Of a DNA stretch of 64,000 bases, positions 1 to 9,185 are shown piece after piece. Source of the stretch: [Haemophilus] felis. GTDB taxonomy: Bacteria; Pseudomonadota; Gammaproteobacteria; Enterobacterales; Pasteurellaceae. The DNA lies in contig MUYB01000012.1 in the NCBI GenBank assembly GCA_002015125.1, positions 111,080 through 175,079 on the forward strand, written 5' to 3'. The position numbers and the translations under genes were made by a program. The notes under the pieces are model-generated. The model was given only the letters and a program-made list of their open reading frames with translations, searched no databases and was not told the DNA's origin. Numbering within the stretch: the first letter of the stretch is position 1; each line of letters starts with the position of its first letter.

Positions 1-62
1 GCGTAGTCTGTTTATGCTTTTTCTATGCAAAAAAATCTATTCACTTTTGATGTTTTCTTATC

Positions 63-110
63 TTGACTTTTACGGCTTATAGCCGTAAATTTAAATAATT
101 CATATAGGAG
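63..110 (+). promoter_or_regulatory. Promoter, operator and RBS of the toxin-antitoxin pair
   Basis: A -35-like TTGACT (63-68) and a -10-like TAAATT (86-91) are 17 bp apart. Between and over them lies a perfect 9-bp inverted repeat, TTTACGGCT-TAT-AGCCGTAAA (69-89). A Shine-Dalgarno AGGAG (106-110) precedes the ATG at 118. An operator covering the spacer and -10 fits autorepression by the antitoxin or the complex, as is known for DUF1778/GNAT modules. The binding itself is inferred. Confidence 0.6.
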
Positions 111-117
111 AAGCACA

Positions 118-408
118 ATGACAGTACAAGTTACAAAAGCAAGATTGGAAGCGAAAGTCAACTTAGATATATACCAACTCATCAAGCAAGCAGCCACTAT
201 TTCAGGGCGAACATTAACTGACTTTGTTGTGGATGTTGCTTACAGGGAGGCAAAAAAAACAATTTCAGAGCATCAAGTCTTGCGTTTGACATTGGAGGAT
301 CAGGCTGTACTTATCGAGAGTTTAAGTAAACCCGTTAAGCATAACGCCTCAATGCAAAATGCACTTGATGTATATGAAGAATACTTGTCCATTCATAAGG
401 AAAAGTAA
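118..408 (+). CDS. DUF1778 (TacA/AtaR-like) antitoxin
   Basis: This 96-residue protein has an N-terminal ribbon-helix-helix region (KARLEAKVNLDIYQLIKQAA...SGRTLTDFVV) typical of DUF1778 antitoxins. Its charged C-terminal half would wrap the toxin. In this family the antitoxin neutralises a GNAT toxin and represses its own operon by DNA binding. The stop codon overlaps the ATG of the next gene (TAATG), so the two are translationally coupled. The inverted repeat directly upstream is the likely operator. Function is inferred from family resemblance and gene order. Confidence 0.8.
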   Translation: MTVQVTKARLEAKVNLDIYQLIKQAATISGRTLTDFVVDVAYREAKKTISEHQVLRLTLEDQAVLIESLSKPVKHNASMQNALDVYEEYLSIHKEK

Positions 409-926
409 TGGAAAATGAAAAATTAAAAAATTTAACCGTATTACCTTTAGAAGCATTAGGCATTAAAAAAGCGTCGTTTTCTTGTTCTGTTAAGGCATTA
501 GAATGCTATTTTCATCAATACGCCTCTCAAGACGTCAAAAAAGGGTTGGCAAAGTGTTTTGTGCTTATTGAAAACGCACAATCTAAGATTATTGGCTATT
601 ACACATTATCAGCGTTATCCATACCCATTTCAGATATACCAAAAGAAAGAATAAATAAAGGGATTCCATACCCTAATATTCCTGCTGTTTTGATCGGTCG
701 ATTGGCGATTGATGATAGGTTTCAAAAGCAAGGATATGGTAAATTTTTAATTGCAGATGCGATGTACAAAATCAAAAATACGACCGTAGGATCGGCAATT
801 TTGGTTGTTGAGGCAAAAGATGATAATGCGGCTTCATTTTATGAACGATTGGGCTTTATTGAATTTAGACATTTGGAGAATAAACAGAGAAAATTATTTT
901 ATCCGCTCACAAATATCATAAAATAG
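408..926 (+). CDS. GNAT-family acetyltransferase toxin (TacT/AtaT-like)
   Basis: This 172-residue GNAT protein carries the acetyl-CoA pyrophosphate-binding segment RFQKQGYGKFLIADAM (the Q/RxxGxG/A signature). It ends in the usual NAASFYERLGFIEF fold, in which the conserved Tyr is the likely catalytic acid. Toxins of this family acetylate the amino group of charged tRNAs and stop translation. It starts inside the stop codon of the DUF1778 antitoxin, which is diagnostic for these modules. The exact tRNA target cannot be read from the sequence. Confidence 0.8.
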   Translation: MENEKLKNLTVLPLEALGIKKASFSCSVKALECYFHQYASQDVKKGLAKCFVLIENAQSKIIGYYTLSALSIPISDIPKERINKGIPYPNIPAVLIGRLAIDDRFQKQGYGKFLIADAMYKIKNTTVGSAILVVEAKDDNAASFYERLGFIEFRHLENKQRKLFYPLTNIIK

Positions 927-991
927 ATGAATGCTGTGCATATAGCGCATTGTTCAACCGTCTAAAAAATCTAAATTAATCGCTAAGTAAT

Positions 992-2818
992 ATGTTCAAC
1001 CCCAAACCCTTTCTTGCTAACGTACCGCACTTGCCGGGCGTTTATCGAATGTATGACAAACAAGACAACGTGATTTATGTGGGCAAGGCGAAAGATCTGC
1101 ATAAACGGTTGTCGAGTTATTTTCGTGCCAATCTTGCAAGCCCAAAAACGGAAGCCTTGGTCGCGGCGATTGCGCGCATTGATACCACACTTACCACCTC
1201 TGAAACAGAAGCCTTACTGCTCGAACATAATTTTATTAAGAATTATCAGCCACGCTATAACGTCTTGTTGCGAGACGATAAATCCTATCCTTATATTTTA
1301 TTAACTCAGGAGCGACACCCTCGTATTACCGCTTATCGAGGAAGTAAAAAAATAAAAGGGGAGTATTTCGGGCCTTATCCACACGCAAGTGCGGTGCGAG
1401 AGACGCTATCCTTACTACAAAAACTTTTTCCTATTCGCCAATGCGAAAACTCCGTGTATAACAATCGCTCTCGCCCTTGTTTGCAATATCAAATTCAACG
1501 TTGTAGCGCCCCTTGCGTCGCGGGTTATGTGAGCGATGAGGACTATCAGCAACAGGTGGAATTTGCCCGTTTGTTTTTGCAAGGTAAGGATAATCAAGTG
1601 TTGGATCATTTGGTTAAGCAAATGGAGCAGGCGAGTCAGCGTTTGGATTTTGAGCAAGCGGCACGTATTCGCGATCAAATTCAGGCAGTGCGAGCGGTGA
1701 TTGAAAAGCAATTTGTGAGCAATGAACGGTTGGATGATATGGATATTCTCGCCATTGCTTATCAGCACGGTGTCGCCTGCGTGCAGGTGCTATTTATTCG
1801 GCAGGGCAAAGTGCTGGGCAATCGCAGTTATTTCCCAAAAGTGCCAGCCAATACGGATTTAGCGGAGCTCACGGCGTCTTTTGTGGGGCAGTTTTATTTG
1901 CAAGCCCATCAAGGGCGCACCATTCCCAACAGCATTATTGTGGATCACAAATTGCCCGAAAAAAGGGAGTTGGAAATGTTGCTCACGGAACAAGCAGGAC
2001 GCAAAGTGAGCATTCAAGATAATACCAAAGGTAGCAAGAGCAAATATTTGCAACTGGCGCAAATGAACGCACAGGCGGCGCTAGCCAATCAATTGAAACA
2101 CAGCACCTTAATTAAAGATCGTTATGCGGCGTTGCAAAACTTACTTGGCATTGCGGAAATTAAACGCATGGAATGTTTTGATATTAGTCACACCATGGGC
2201 GAACAAACCATTGCTTCTTGTGTGGTTTTTAATCAAGACGGACCGTTCAAAGCGGATTATCGCCGCTTTAATATCGAAGGCATTACGGGCGGCGACGACT
2301 ATGCGGCAATGGAGCAGGCATTACTCAAACGTTACGCTAAAAATCTTGAGCCAGACAAAATTCCTGATGTGATTTTTATCGACGGCGGTAAAGGGCAGTT
2401 AAACCGTGCGTTGCAGGTGTTTGAACATTTGCAGGTAAATTGGGATAAAAACCGACCGCACTTAGTGGGCGTGGCGAAAGGGGTAGATCGCAAAGCAGGC
2501 TTGGAAACCTTAATTTTAAGCAAACAGCATAAAGAAATTCACTTACCGCCTGATGATTTAGCCTTGCATTTAATTCAACATATTCGTGATGAAAGCCACA
2601 ATCACGCCATTCAAGGGCATCGTAAAAAACGGCAAAAAGCCTTTATGCAAAGCGGTCTGGAGAGCATTGAAGGCGTCGGCGCTAAACGCCGTCAAGCCTT
2701 GCTAAAATATCTCGGCGGACAACAAGGTGTGAAAAAAGCCACCCTTGATGAAATCGCTTCCGTACCCTGCATTTCCAAGGCATTGGCGGAAAAAATCTAT
2801 GCGGCGATGCGAGAGTAG
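992..2818 (+). CDS. uvrC: Excinuclease ABC subunit C
   Basis: UvrC makes both incisions of nucleotide excision repair, acting with UvrA and UvrB. The 608-residue length is normal. The N-terminal GIY-YIG nuclease domain (PGVYRMY...[10 protein letters not shown], residues about 15-40) makes the 3' cut. A UVR motif ([13 protein letters not shown], about 217-229) binds UvrB. The central RNase H-like domain (FDISHTMG...FIDGGKGQL) makes the 5' cut. A C-terminal helix-hairpin-helix pair ([13 protein letters not shown]...) binds DNA. Two uptake-signal cores (1387-1395; 2455-2463 complement) lie in the gene. It appears to be transcribed alone and converges with msrA. Confidence 0.97.
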   Translation: MFNPKPFLANVPHLPGVYRMYDKQDNVIYVGKAKDLHKRLSSYFRANLASPKTEALVAAIARIDTTLTTSETEALLLEHNFIKNYQPRYNVLLRDDKSYPYILLTQERHPRITAYRGSKKIKGEYFGPYPHASAVRETLSLLQKLFPIRQCENSVYNNRSRPCLQYQIQRCSAPCVAGYVSDEDYQQQVEFARLFLQGKDNQVLDHLVKQMEQASQRLDFEQAARIRDQIQAVRAVIEKQFVSNERLDDMDILAIAYQHGVACVQVLFIRQGKVLGNRSYFPKVPANTDLAELTASFVGQFYLQAHQGRTIPNSIIVDHKLPEKRELEMLLTEQAGRKVSIQDNTKGSKSKYLQLAQMNAQAALANQLKHSTLIKDRYAALQNLLGIAEIKRMECFDISHTMGEQTIASCVVFNQDGPFKADYRRFNIEGITGGDDYAAMEQALLKRYAKNLEPDKIPDVIFIDGGKGQLNRALQVFEHLQVNWDKNRPHLVGVAKGVDRKAGLETLILSKQHKEIHLPPDDLALHLIQHIRDESHNHAIQGHRKKRQKAFMQSGLESIEGVGAKRRQALLKYLGGQQGVKKATLDEIASVPCISKALAEKIYAAMRE

Positions 2819-2847
2819 CGTCGCCACATCGCTATTCATTTACCTAA

Positions 2848-3378
2848 TTAATTTTCTTTCCAAAGTTCAGCAAATTTGACTTTTGCTTTCAAAAATTTCG
2901 GTGTCGCCACAAGGTTGCAATAAGAATTTTGTGGATTTTGTAGCAAATAGCCCTGATGATAATCTTCCGCTGGATAAAAAGTTTGTGCCGCACAAATTTC
3001 GGTTACGATTTTTTGCTCAAAGTGGGGCTGCAACGCCGCAATTTTTTGCTCTGCTAGCTGTTTTTGTTGCTCATCAAGGTAGTAAATTCCTGTGCGATAT
3101 TGCGTTCCCACATCATTTCCTTGACGATTTACTTCCGTTGGATTGTGAATGGAAAAAAAGATATTTAATAAGGTTTCATAGGAAATCAGGCTAGGATCAA
3201 ATTCAATTAAAACCGCTTCTGCGTGTCCTGTATCGCCAGTGCAAACTTCTTTATAAGTTGGATTTTCTGTTGTTCCATTAATATAGCCAGAAGTCGCTCG
3301 GCTAACGCCTTTAATATGGCTGAAAACTGCTTCCACACACCAAAAGCAGCCAGCGGCAAAAATTGCTTGTTGAGTCAT
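2848..3378 (-). CDS. msrA: Peptide-methionine (S)-S-oxide reductase
   Basis: MsrA reduces methionine-S-sulfoxide in oxidised proteins and free amino acid. This 176-residue protein has the active-site motif GCFWCVE near the N-terminus (catalytic Cys at residue 11). It also has the conserved EDYHQ segment and a C-terminal Cys (NSYCNLV) that can act in resolving the sulfenic acid. The start is the ATG at 3378, preceded by an AAGGAA-like site. It is a single-domain enzyme with no MsrB fusion. It converges with uvrC across a gap of about 30 bp. Confidence 0.95.
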   Translation of the reverse strand: MTQQAIFAAGCFWCVEAVFSHIKGVSRATSGYINGTTENPTYKEVCTGDTGHAEAVLIEFDPSLISYETLLNIFFSIHNPTEVNRQGNDVGTQYRTGIYYLDEQQKQLAEQKIAALQPHFEQKIVTEICAAQTFYPAEDYHQGYLLQNPQNSYCNLVATPKFLKAKVKFAELWKEN

Positions 3379-3425
3379 TTTTATTCCTTTTTAGTTGAGG
3401 TTGATTCATTGATTTAGCAAAAAAG

Positions 3426-4361
3426 TTAATCAACGGCTTTAATTTGTATCATTGTTTCGGCGGAAAAATCCATTGCCTCATCGTCGTCCATTGGCAAATG
3501 AGGGGTAAAATCAGGCTTATCAAAAGCAATATCGCCCTCGATATTTTCTAACACTTGACCACGCTGAATGCCTTTGAAATCGAACAAATTGCTATCGCAA
3601 AGATGAGAAGGGACGATATTTTGAATTGCACTGAACATTGTTTCGATACGACCTGGGTACTGGCGATCCCATTTTTGCAACATTTCTTTCACCACTTGAC
3701 GCTGCAAATTGGGTTGCGAACCGCACAGATTACACGGAATAATCGGGAATTGTTTAGCTGCGGCGTATTTTTCAATGTCTTTTTCTTTGCAATAGGCGAG
3801 TGGGCGAATCACAATTTGTTTGCCGTCGTCGCTAATGAGTTTCGGCGGCATACTTTTCAGTTTTCCACCGTAAAACATATTCAAAAACAAAGTTTCCAAC
3901 ATATCATCACGATGATGCCCAAGTGCGATTTTTGTCGCAGCAAGCTCCGTCGCTGTGCGGTATAAAATGCCTCGTCGCAAACGTGAGCAAAGAGAACAAG
4001 TGGTTTTACCCTCAGGGATTTTTTCTTTCACAATGCCGTAGGTATTTTCTTCCACGATTTTGTAATCTACCCCAATACTTTGCAGATATTCAGGCAAAAT
4101 GTGTTCAGGAAATCCTGGCTGTTTTTGATCTAAATTCACCGCCACAATATCAAAATGTACTGGTGCATTGAGGCGTAAGTTAAGCAAAATATCCAGCAAG
4201 GTATAACTATCCTTACCGCCTGACAAACACACCATAACTTTGTCGCCCTCTTCAATCATATTGAAATCAGCGATAGCATTACCTACGTTACGTCGTAACT
4301 TTTTTTGTAGTTTATTTAAGTTGTAAGTTTGTTTTTTTTCTTGTTGAGCAGCAATTGTCAT
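3426..4361 (-). CDS. ttcA: tRNA 2-thiocytidine(32) biosynthesis protein TtcA
   Basis: TtcA is an iron-sulfur, ATP-dependent enzyme that thiolates cytidine 32 of certain tRNAs. The 311-residue protein shows the PP-loop [12 protein letters not shown] (about residues 45-56), which adenylates the target base. Two CxxC pairs (TTCSLC and PCNLC) supply cluster ligands, and the conserved [10 protein letters not shown] segment is present. Length is as in enteric TtcA. The short gap to argD suggests a possible shared transcript, but the functions are unrelated. Confidence 0.95.
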   Translation of the reverse strand: MTIAAQQEKKQTYNLNKLQKKLRRNVGNAIADFNMIEEGDKVMVCLSGGKDSYTLLDILLNLRLNAPVHFDIVAVNLDQKQPGFPEHILPEYLQSIGVDYKIVEENTYGIVKEKIPEGKTTCSLCSRLRRGILYRTATELAATKIALGHHRDDMLETLFLNMFYGGKLKSMPPKLISDDGKQIVIRPLAYCKEKDIEKYAAAKQFPIIPCNLCGSQPNLQRQVVKEMLQKWDRQYPGRIETMFSAIQNIVPSHLCDSNLFDFKGIQRGQVLENIEGDIAFDKPDFTPHLPMDDDEAMDFSAETMIQIKAVD

Positions 4362-4376
4362 TTTTTATTCCAATTA

Positions 4377-5573
4377 TTAAGCCCTGTTTTGCGAAAATTC
4401 TTTTAACACATTTTCTAACACGGCGATCCCAGTGACTAATTGTGCTGATGTTATCACAAGTGGCGGAAGCAAGCGAAGTTTGTGTTTCGCAGTGAGAAAA
4501 AGAACACCTTGTTTAATGCTTTTTTGTACAACGTCGGCGACGTTGATACCTTGCTCAAATTCCACACCGATCATCAACCCCATTCCTGACACGCTTTTCA
4601 CCCCTGGGAGTTTGGCGAGTGCCTGCTGTAATTTTTCGCCTTTGCGAGCCACGTCCGCTAAGAAATGTGGATCGAGCTTGGTTAATACGGCATTAGCGGC
4701 AGCACAACAAACTGGGTTCGCCCCGAAGGTGGATCCGTGATCGCCTTTGCTTAACACATCAGCACATTTTTCGCCGAATAAGATCGCCCCGATCGGCAAA
4801 CCACCGCCTAGCCCTTTAGCAAGGGTAACGATGTCAGGTTGCAAGCCAAAATGTTGATAGGCAAGCAATTTGCCTGTTCGCCCAATGCCTGTTTGCACTT
4901 CGTCGATGATCAGCAAAATGTCTTTTTCCTGACACAATTGCGTGATCGCTGCGAGATAGTCAGGGTTGAGCGTTAAAATGCCGCCTTCCCCTTGCACAAT
5001 TTCAAGCATAATGGCACAAACATCATTGTTTGCCACACGAGCGGTTAGGGCGTTGATGTCGTTCGCAGGCAAATGTTCAAACCCTTGGGTGAAGGGGAAA
5101 AAGTGCTGGTGGAACGCCGCTTGCCCTGTGGCGGCAAGGGTGGAAATGGTGCGACCGTGGAAGGAATTTTCCAAGGTTAAAATGGTAAAGCGGTTTTCGC
5201 CGTAGCGATCGTGGCTGTATTTGCGTGCAGCTTTAATTGCTCCTTCGTTTGCTTCTGCTCCCGAATTGCAAAAAAACGCTCGTTGTAGACCGCTTGCCTC
5301 ACTTAGGCGTTTGGCTAAGGTGGTGGCAGGTTCGGTGTAAAACAGGTTGGAGGTGTGTTGCAGGCTTGAGGCTTGTGAAACCACGGCGTTAAGCCATTGA
5401 TCGTCCGCAAAGCCAAGGCTGTTGGTGCCGATGCCGCTGGTGAAATCAAGATAGCGATTGCCGTCAAAATCCCACACTTCGCACCCTTTACCCTTGGCAA
5501 GGGCAAGGGGAAAACGGGCGTAGGTTTGGGCTAAAAATTGATGATCTTGTTGTTGAATGTCTGCATTTGTCAT
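4377..5573 (-). CDS. argD: Acetylornithine/succinyldiaminopimelate aminotransferase
   Basis: ArgD is a class III PLP aminotransferase. It converts N-acetylglutamate 5-semialdehyde to N2-acetylornithine and often also serves in lysine synthesis. The PLP lysine lies in TLAKGLGGGLPIGA, with the upstream motifs IIDEVQTGIGRTG and SGAEANEGAIK. An open frame continues 46 codons further upstream, but that stretch runs into argB. The ATG at 5573, with AGGAA just before it, gives the normal N-terminus (MTNADIQQQ), so I chose it. Order argC-J-B-D on the minus strand forms one arginine operon. Confidence 0.93.
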   Translation of the reverse strand: MTNADIQQQDHQFLAQTYARFPLALAKGKGCEVWDFDGNRYLDFTSGIGTNSLGFADDQWLNAVVSQASSLQHTSNLFYTEPATTLAKRLSEASGLQRAFFCNSGAEANEGAIKAARKYSHDRYGENRFTILTLENSFHGRTISTLAATGQAAFHQHFFPFTQGFEHLPANDINALTARVANNDVCAIMLEIVQGEGGILTLNPDYLAAITQLCQEKDILLIIDEVQTGIGRTGKLLAYQHFGLQPDIVTLAKGLGGGLPIGAILFGEKCADVLSKGDHGSTFGANPVCCAAANAVLTKLDPHFLADVARKGEKLQQALAKLPGVKSVSGMGLMIGVEFEQGINVADVVQKSIKQGVLFLTAKHKLRLLPPLVITSAQLVTGIAVLENVLKEFSQNRA

Positions 5574-5583
5574 TGTGTTTTTC

Positions 5584-6447
5584 CTAGTTATTCTGTTGAT
5601 AAAACAGCGTGCCGTTGCCTTTTTCGCTGAAAAGTTCTTGTAAAATGGCGTTGGGAATACGTCCATCAATAATGGCGACTTCTGGCACGCCTGAACGGAC
5701 GCAGTCGACACAACATTCGATTTTCGGGATCATCCCCCCAGCAATCACGCCATCCGCTACCAGTTGTGGCACCTCGTCAATGTCGATGGAATGAATGAGC
5801 GTGCTTTCATCGAAGCGATCTCGCAGCACCCCAGCAATATCAGTCATCGTCACCAATTTACTGGCGTTTAATGCGATGGCAATTTCACTGGCGGCGGTAT
5901 CGGCGTTGATGTTGTAGGCAACGCCATTTTCATCGGCACCCACCGTCGCAATCACAGGGATAAAGCCAGCGTTCAAGGCAAATTCGAGCAAAGTGGTGTT
6001 CACCTTGGTGATCTCGCCCACGAATCCAAGATCCACGTCCGTTTGCAATTTTCGGCAGGTTAAAATACCGCCGTCGATACCACACAAACCAATGCCACGT
6101 CCGTTAAGCAATGCCACCAAACTTTTGTTCACTTTGCCCGCCAACATTTGTTGCACCACGTCCATTGTTTCTTGATCGGTCACACGCAAGCCGTTGATAA
6201 ACTGGCTCTCTTTGCCGATTTTTTTTAACCCTTGCGAAATTTCCGGGCCGCCGCCGTGCACCAACACCACCTTAATGCCGATCTGATTGAGCAACAACAG
6301 ATCTTGCATCACGGTTTTTTTCAATTCGTTGTTGATCATCGCGTTACCGCCGTATTTCACCACGATGATTTTGTGTTTGTATTTTTTGATATAGGGCGTC
6401 GCTTCATTCATCGCCGCCGCAAGGTGAGTGATGTGAAATTGTTCCAT
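5584..6447 (-). CDS. argB: N-acetylglutamate kinase
   Basis: ArgB phosphorylates N-acetyl-L-glutamate, the second step of arginine synthesis. The 287-residue protein has the amino-acid-kinase nucleotide site VVKYGGNAM and the substrate loop LVHGGGPEIS. It also has the C-terminal INADTAASEIAIAL and MIPKIECC segments of this family. Length matches the longer, arginine-sensitive type, but feedback inhibition cannot be judged. It lies between argJ and argD, with 10 bp to argD. Confidence 0.95.
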   Translation of the reverse strand: MEQFHITHLAAAMNEATPYIKKYKHKIIVVKYGGNAMINNELKKTVMQDLLLLNQIGIKVVLVHGGGPEISQGLKKIGKESQFINGLRVTDQETMDVVQQMLAGKVNKSLVALLNGRGIGLCGIDGGILTCRKLQTDVDLGFVGEITKVNTTLLEFALNAGFIPVIATVGADENGVAYNINADTAASEIAIALNASKLVTMTDIAGVLRDRFDESTLIHSIDIDEVPQLVADGVIAGGMIPKIECCVDCVRSGVPEVAIIDGRIPNAILQELFSEKGNGTLFYQQNN

Positions 6448-6478
6448 TGTATTTGCCTATTTGTTTATTTTGTGTTCG

Positions 6479-6619
6479 TTACAAGAAAGAAAATAATCCG
6501 TTTTGGTGAGCATACCTCAGCAACATTGCGGCGATGTACCACATATAAATGCCGATCAGCGTTTCAATAATCCGCCAAGTGAAAACCGATGCTGAAAATA
6601 TTGAGCATTTTATCCCCAT
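6479..6619 (-). CDS. Possible small hydrophobic protein between argJ and argB
   Basis: A 46-codon frame starts eight bases after the argJ stop codon and ends about 30 bp before argB. The deduced peptide has a hydrophobic central stretch (LIGIYMWYIAAMLL) like one membrane span. I do not recognise it. No good Shine-Dalgarno site precedes the ATG, so it may be chance coding in a 180-bp operon gap. Confidence 0.2.
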   Translation of the reverse strand: MGIKCSIFSASVFTWRIIETLIGIYMWYIAAMLLRYAHQNGLFSFL

Positions 6620-6627
6620 TTTAAGGC

Positions 6628-7848
6628 TTAAGAGCGATAATCGCCGTTAATTCGCACATATTCATAGCTCAAATCGCAGCCCCAGGCTTGGGCGAAATGT
6701 TCGCCGTCGTGCATATCCACCAAAATTTGGATTTCGCTGGCAGAAAGCACTTCCGCCGCTTCTTCTTCGCTAAACGGGAAATAGGCGGCATTTTGGCAAA
6801 CCAGCACTTCGCCTTTTTCGCTTTTTAACCGCAATTCCACCTTGTCGATGGAAAAATCCCCTTCCGTATAGCCAATGGCACAAAGCACACGCCCCCAGTT
6901 GGCATCTTGTCCGAACATTGCCGCTTTAAACAGATCGCTGGAAATAATGGATTTCGCAATGGCTAACCCCACCTGTGCAGAGCGTGCGTTGCTCACCGAA
7001 CATTCCAGCAATTTCGTCGCTCCTTCGCCATCTTTGGCAATCTGACGGCACGCCCAAACGCACACCTGATGTAAGGCATCGCAAAACAGTGCGTAATCGG
7101 CGTTGAGTTGGGTAATTTCCGCATTGCCTGCTTGCCCATTTGCCATCACCGTTGCCATATCGTTGGTCGAGGTGTCGCCGTCCACATTGATTTGGTTCAA
7201 ACTCTGTTTCACTTCCGCTTGCAAGGCTTGATTGAGCATCGCAGGGCTAATGGCAACGTCGGTGGTAATGAAGGTCAACATTGTCGCCATATTTGGGTTG
7301 ATCATACCGCTACCTTTGGTCATCGCCCCAATGCGACAGGTTTTTCCACCAAGGCTAAACTCCACGGCGAACTCTTTGTGGTGGGTGTCGGTGGTCATAA
7401 TCGCTTGAGCAGCAAGGGTTCCCCCCGTGCGACTTAAACAAGCGGTAATTTCTGGAATGCCTTTTGCAAAAGGTTCAAGGGGCAGTGGCTGACCAATCAC
7501 CCCCGTAGAAGCAATCACAATATCGCTGGCTTTTAAGCCAAGGGATTGTGCCGCCAATTCGCAGCAGGCTTGGGCTAATTCCACGCCATTTGGGTTGCAG
7601 GTATTCGCATTGCCACTGTTACATAACATCGCTTGGCTATAGCCATCGGCAATATTTTGCTGGGTCACCAAAATCGGTGCCCCTTTTACTTTATTCTGCG
7701 TATACACCGCCGCCGTCGCACAAGGGCGATCGCTGACTAATAACGCCAAATCTAATTTTTCTTTGTTCTTGCGGATCCCACAATGAATACCCGCTGCTTT
7801 AAATCCCTGTGGCGCCGTTACGCCACCTTGCACTTCAATAATGTTCAT
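6628..7848 (-). CDS. argJ: Bifunctional ornithine acetyltransferase/N-acetylglutamate synthase
   Basis: ArgJ transfers the acetyl group from acetylornithine to glutamate, recycling it; bifunctional forms also use acetyl-CoA. The 406-residue proenzyme contains the self-cleavage and catalytic region KGSGMINPNMATMLTF. Cleavage before the Thr of ATMLT yields the alpha and beta chains. The N-terminal APQGFKAAG segment and the C-terminal NGDYRS are typical. It follows the interrupted argC in the operon, so its expression probably now depends on read-through or on a promoter in or near the prophage right end. Confidence 0.95.
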   Translation of the reverse strand: MNIIEVQGGVTAPQGFKAAGIHCGIRKNKEKLDLALLVSDRPCATAAVYTQNKVKGAPILVTQQNIADGYSQAMLCNSGNANTCNPNGVELAQACCELAAQSLGLKASDIVIASTGVIGQPLPLEPFAKGIPEITACLSRTGGTLAAQAIMTTDTHHKEFAVEFSLGGKTCRIGAMTKGSGMINPNMATMLTFITTDVAISPAMLNQALQAEVKQSLNQINVDGDTSTNDMATVMANGQAGNAEITQLNADYALFCDALHQVCVWACRQIAKDGEGATKLLECSVSNARSAQVGLAIAKSIISSDLFKAAMFGQDANWGRVLCAIGYTEGDFSIDKVELRLKSEKGEVLVCQNAAYFPFSEEEAAEVLSASEIQILVDMHDGEHFAQAWGCDLSYEYVRINGDYRS

Positions 7849-7881
7849 TTTTTATCCTTATGATGTTGTGTTGATGAGGTA

Positions 7882-8153
7882 TTAAATCACTAAACCTGCA
7901 GTTTGCGTTCGCCCAAGCATTAAATTCATACACTGAATCGCCGCCCCTGACGCCCCCTTGCCCAAATTGTCAAAGCGTGCGGATAACAACAACTGCGTTG
8001 GGCTACCCAGCACGAAAATCTCAAGGCTGTCTTTGCCACTCAACGCATTTGCCGACAAGGTATTATCATCAGGTGCTTGTTGATATGAATGCACCTGAAT
8101 AAGCGGTGAGTTTTGGTAAACGGTTTGCAAATACGCCGCAATTTTTTCCCCCG
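7882..8153 (-). pseudogene. argC: argC 3' fragment (N-acetyl-gamma-glutamyl-phosphate reductase, type 2), cut by the prophage
   Basis: This piece encodes the C-terminus of a type 2 ArgC, including the characteristic LDNLGKGASGAAIQ-like ending (RFDNLGKGASGA). The open frame extends to 8184, but bases from 8154 onward belong to the prophage end. Joining this fragment to the 5' part at 42640-43311, counting the CCCCG copy once, gives an uninterrupted reading (ADWQSG-EKIAAY). The gene was therefore intact before insertion. As it stands, ArgC activity should be lost and the strain should need arginine or a precursor such as ornithine. Confidence 0.93.
8149..8153. repeat. Target-site duplication, copy 1 (CCCCG)
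   Basis: This is the 5-bp duplication flanking the Mu-like prophage. The second copy is at 42640-42644. Five bases is the duplication length produced by Mu-type transposases. Confidence 0.9.
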
Positions 8154-8162
8154 TGTGGCGCG

Positions 8163-8237
8163 CCATTAAAACTGCGAAACGCAACCATTAAAACTGCGAA
8201 TTTTCAGAGTTGCAAAATTTTCTTAGTTTTAATGGTT
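8163..8237. repeat. Transposase-binding sites at the right (attR-type) end of the prophage
   Basis: There are two direct copies of CCATTAAAACTGCGAA (8163-8178 and 8185-8200), 22 bp apart. A third copy lies in the opposite orientation, CTTAGTTTTAATGGTT (8222-8237). That last 16-mer recurs exactly at the other prophage end (42617-42632). Mu ends carry three such sites per end for MuA. Assignment as binding sites follows from position and repetition. Confidence 0.75.
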
Positions 8238-8252
8238 CAGAACCCTAAAAAC

Positions 8253-8283
8253 AAAGCCCTTTAAATTCACTTTAAAGGGCTTT
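8253..8283 (-). terminator. Terminator of the prophage late operon
   Basis: A perfect 13-bp stem, AAAGCCCTTTAAA/TTTAAAGGGCTTT, encloses a 5-nt loop. On the minus strand it is followed by a T-rich run. It lies just past the stop of the last prophage gene, the methyltransferase. Confidence 0.8.
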
Positions 8284-8291
8284 TAAATTAC

Positions 8292-9185
8292 CTAAAACTT
8301 ATACACCAAATTATCCTCATACCTCCCTGAATAACTCGCCGAGGCATTCACCACAATTCGCTCCGCGCCTTCAAAGTTCTGCCAGCCTTCTTTCTTGGCT
8401 TCAACCATATAATGAATGAACCGAATAAACTCACTTTTGGTGGAGCTGAAGAACATATAAGGCGGTTTGGTTAGGTCAATCAGGCGTAGGAAGTCGATTA
8501 AATCAAAATAGGTCGCCTGTTTGTAGCTCTCTTGCCGTGTGCAAAGGTACGGTGGGTCAAGCAGTAGCAGCACTTTTTCTTGGTTGCGGAACTTCGGTAA
8601 CAGCGAGTGGAATGACTCGCTAATCACTTCAATGTCGTCAAGGTAGCCTGTGGCTTCAGGATAGTCCGTTTGGCGTACGCAATGCCAAAAATCGTGGCTG
8701 AATAGGTCGTCCAGCGAGCCGACTTGTTGACCGCTAAACAGCAGCCACGAACTCAAGCAGTTTAGGTCTAAAAAACCGTTGAATGCCTTGATTTTATTGA
8801 TGATTCCGGCTTTTAATTCCTTGCTCAATCGTTTGTTTTTTGGTATAACTCCATTGACAATTTGAAAGATTTCTTGGCGCAGTTTATTGGTATCTTTGAT
8901 GTGTTTTAACCGCTCGGCGTAGCCGTCAAAGTCATTGTAAATCACGCGCGCCAACGGTTTTTCACGCTTTGCGGTATGGGCAAGCAATCCACTGCCACCG
9001 AACACATCAATAATCGTCCAACCTTCGTCATTTCCTGCGATATTTTCATTCAACACTTGCACAACGTGCTTCAAAAACATTCGCTTTTGCCCTGTAAAGG
9101 GTAGCGGCGCTTGTTTAAAGCGAGCTAGGCTTCGCTTGCTTGCTTGCTTGCTTGCTTGCTTTGCAATGATATTTTTCTTTCCCAC
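8292..9185 (-). CDS. D12-class DNA adenine methyltransferase with a tetranucleotide repeat tract
   Basis: This 297-residue protein has the Dam/D12-class layout: an N-terminal PLPFTGQKRMF motif, an AdoMet-binding IIDVFGGSGLLAH (motif I), and the catalytic LLDPPYLC (motif IV, DPPY). The start is GTG at 9185, overlapping the previous stop (TAGTG), with AAGGAG eight bases upstream. Codons 8-17 lie in seven tandem AAGC units, giving KQASKQASK. Gain or loss of a unit would shift the frame, so expression is probably phase variable. The gene sits where Mu has mom, so it may protect phage DNA from restriction. Target sequence unknown. Confidence 0.85.
   Translation of the reverse strand: MGKKNIIAKQASKQASKRSLARFKQAPLPFTGQKRMFLKHVVQVLNENIAGNDEGWTIIDVFGGSGLLAHTAKREKPLARVIYNDFDGYAERLKHIKDTNKLRQEIFQIVNGVIPKNKRLSKELKAGIINKIKAFNGFLDLNCLSSWLLFSGQQVGSLDDLFSHDFWHCVRQTDYPEATGYLDDIEVISESFHSLLPKFRNQEKVLLLLDPPYLCTRQESYKQATYFDLIDFLRLIDLTKPPYMFFSSTKSEFIRFIHYMVEAKKEGWQNFEGAERIVVNASASYSGRYEDNLVYKF
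9134..9161 (-). repeat. (AAGC)7 tetranucleotide repeat in the methyltransferase 5' end
   Basis: Seven perfect GCTT units lie on the plus strand (AAGC on the coding strand), directly downstream of the GTG start. The present copy number is in frame. Tetranucleotide tracts at gene starts are the standard slipped-strand switches of Haemophilus contingency loci. Confidence 0.95.

Noticed and set aside
3555-3965. 136-codon plus-strand frame inside ttcA, and similar long frames opposite argJ, sheath and glnS
   Set aside because: They mirror well-supported genes, lack RBS and show no family features.
7882-8184. A 100-codon frame that could be taken as a short complete ArgC-like gene
   Set aside because: Its first ten codons are prophage DNA; the rest is the cut 3' end of argC.
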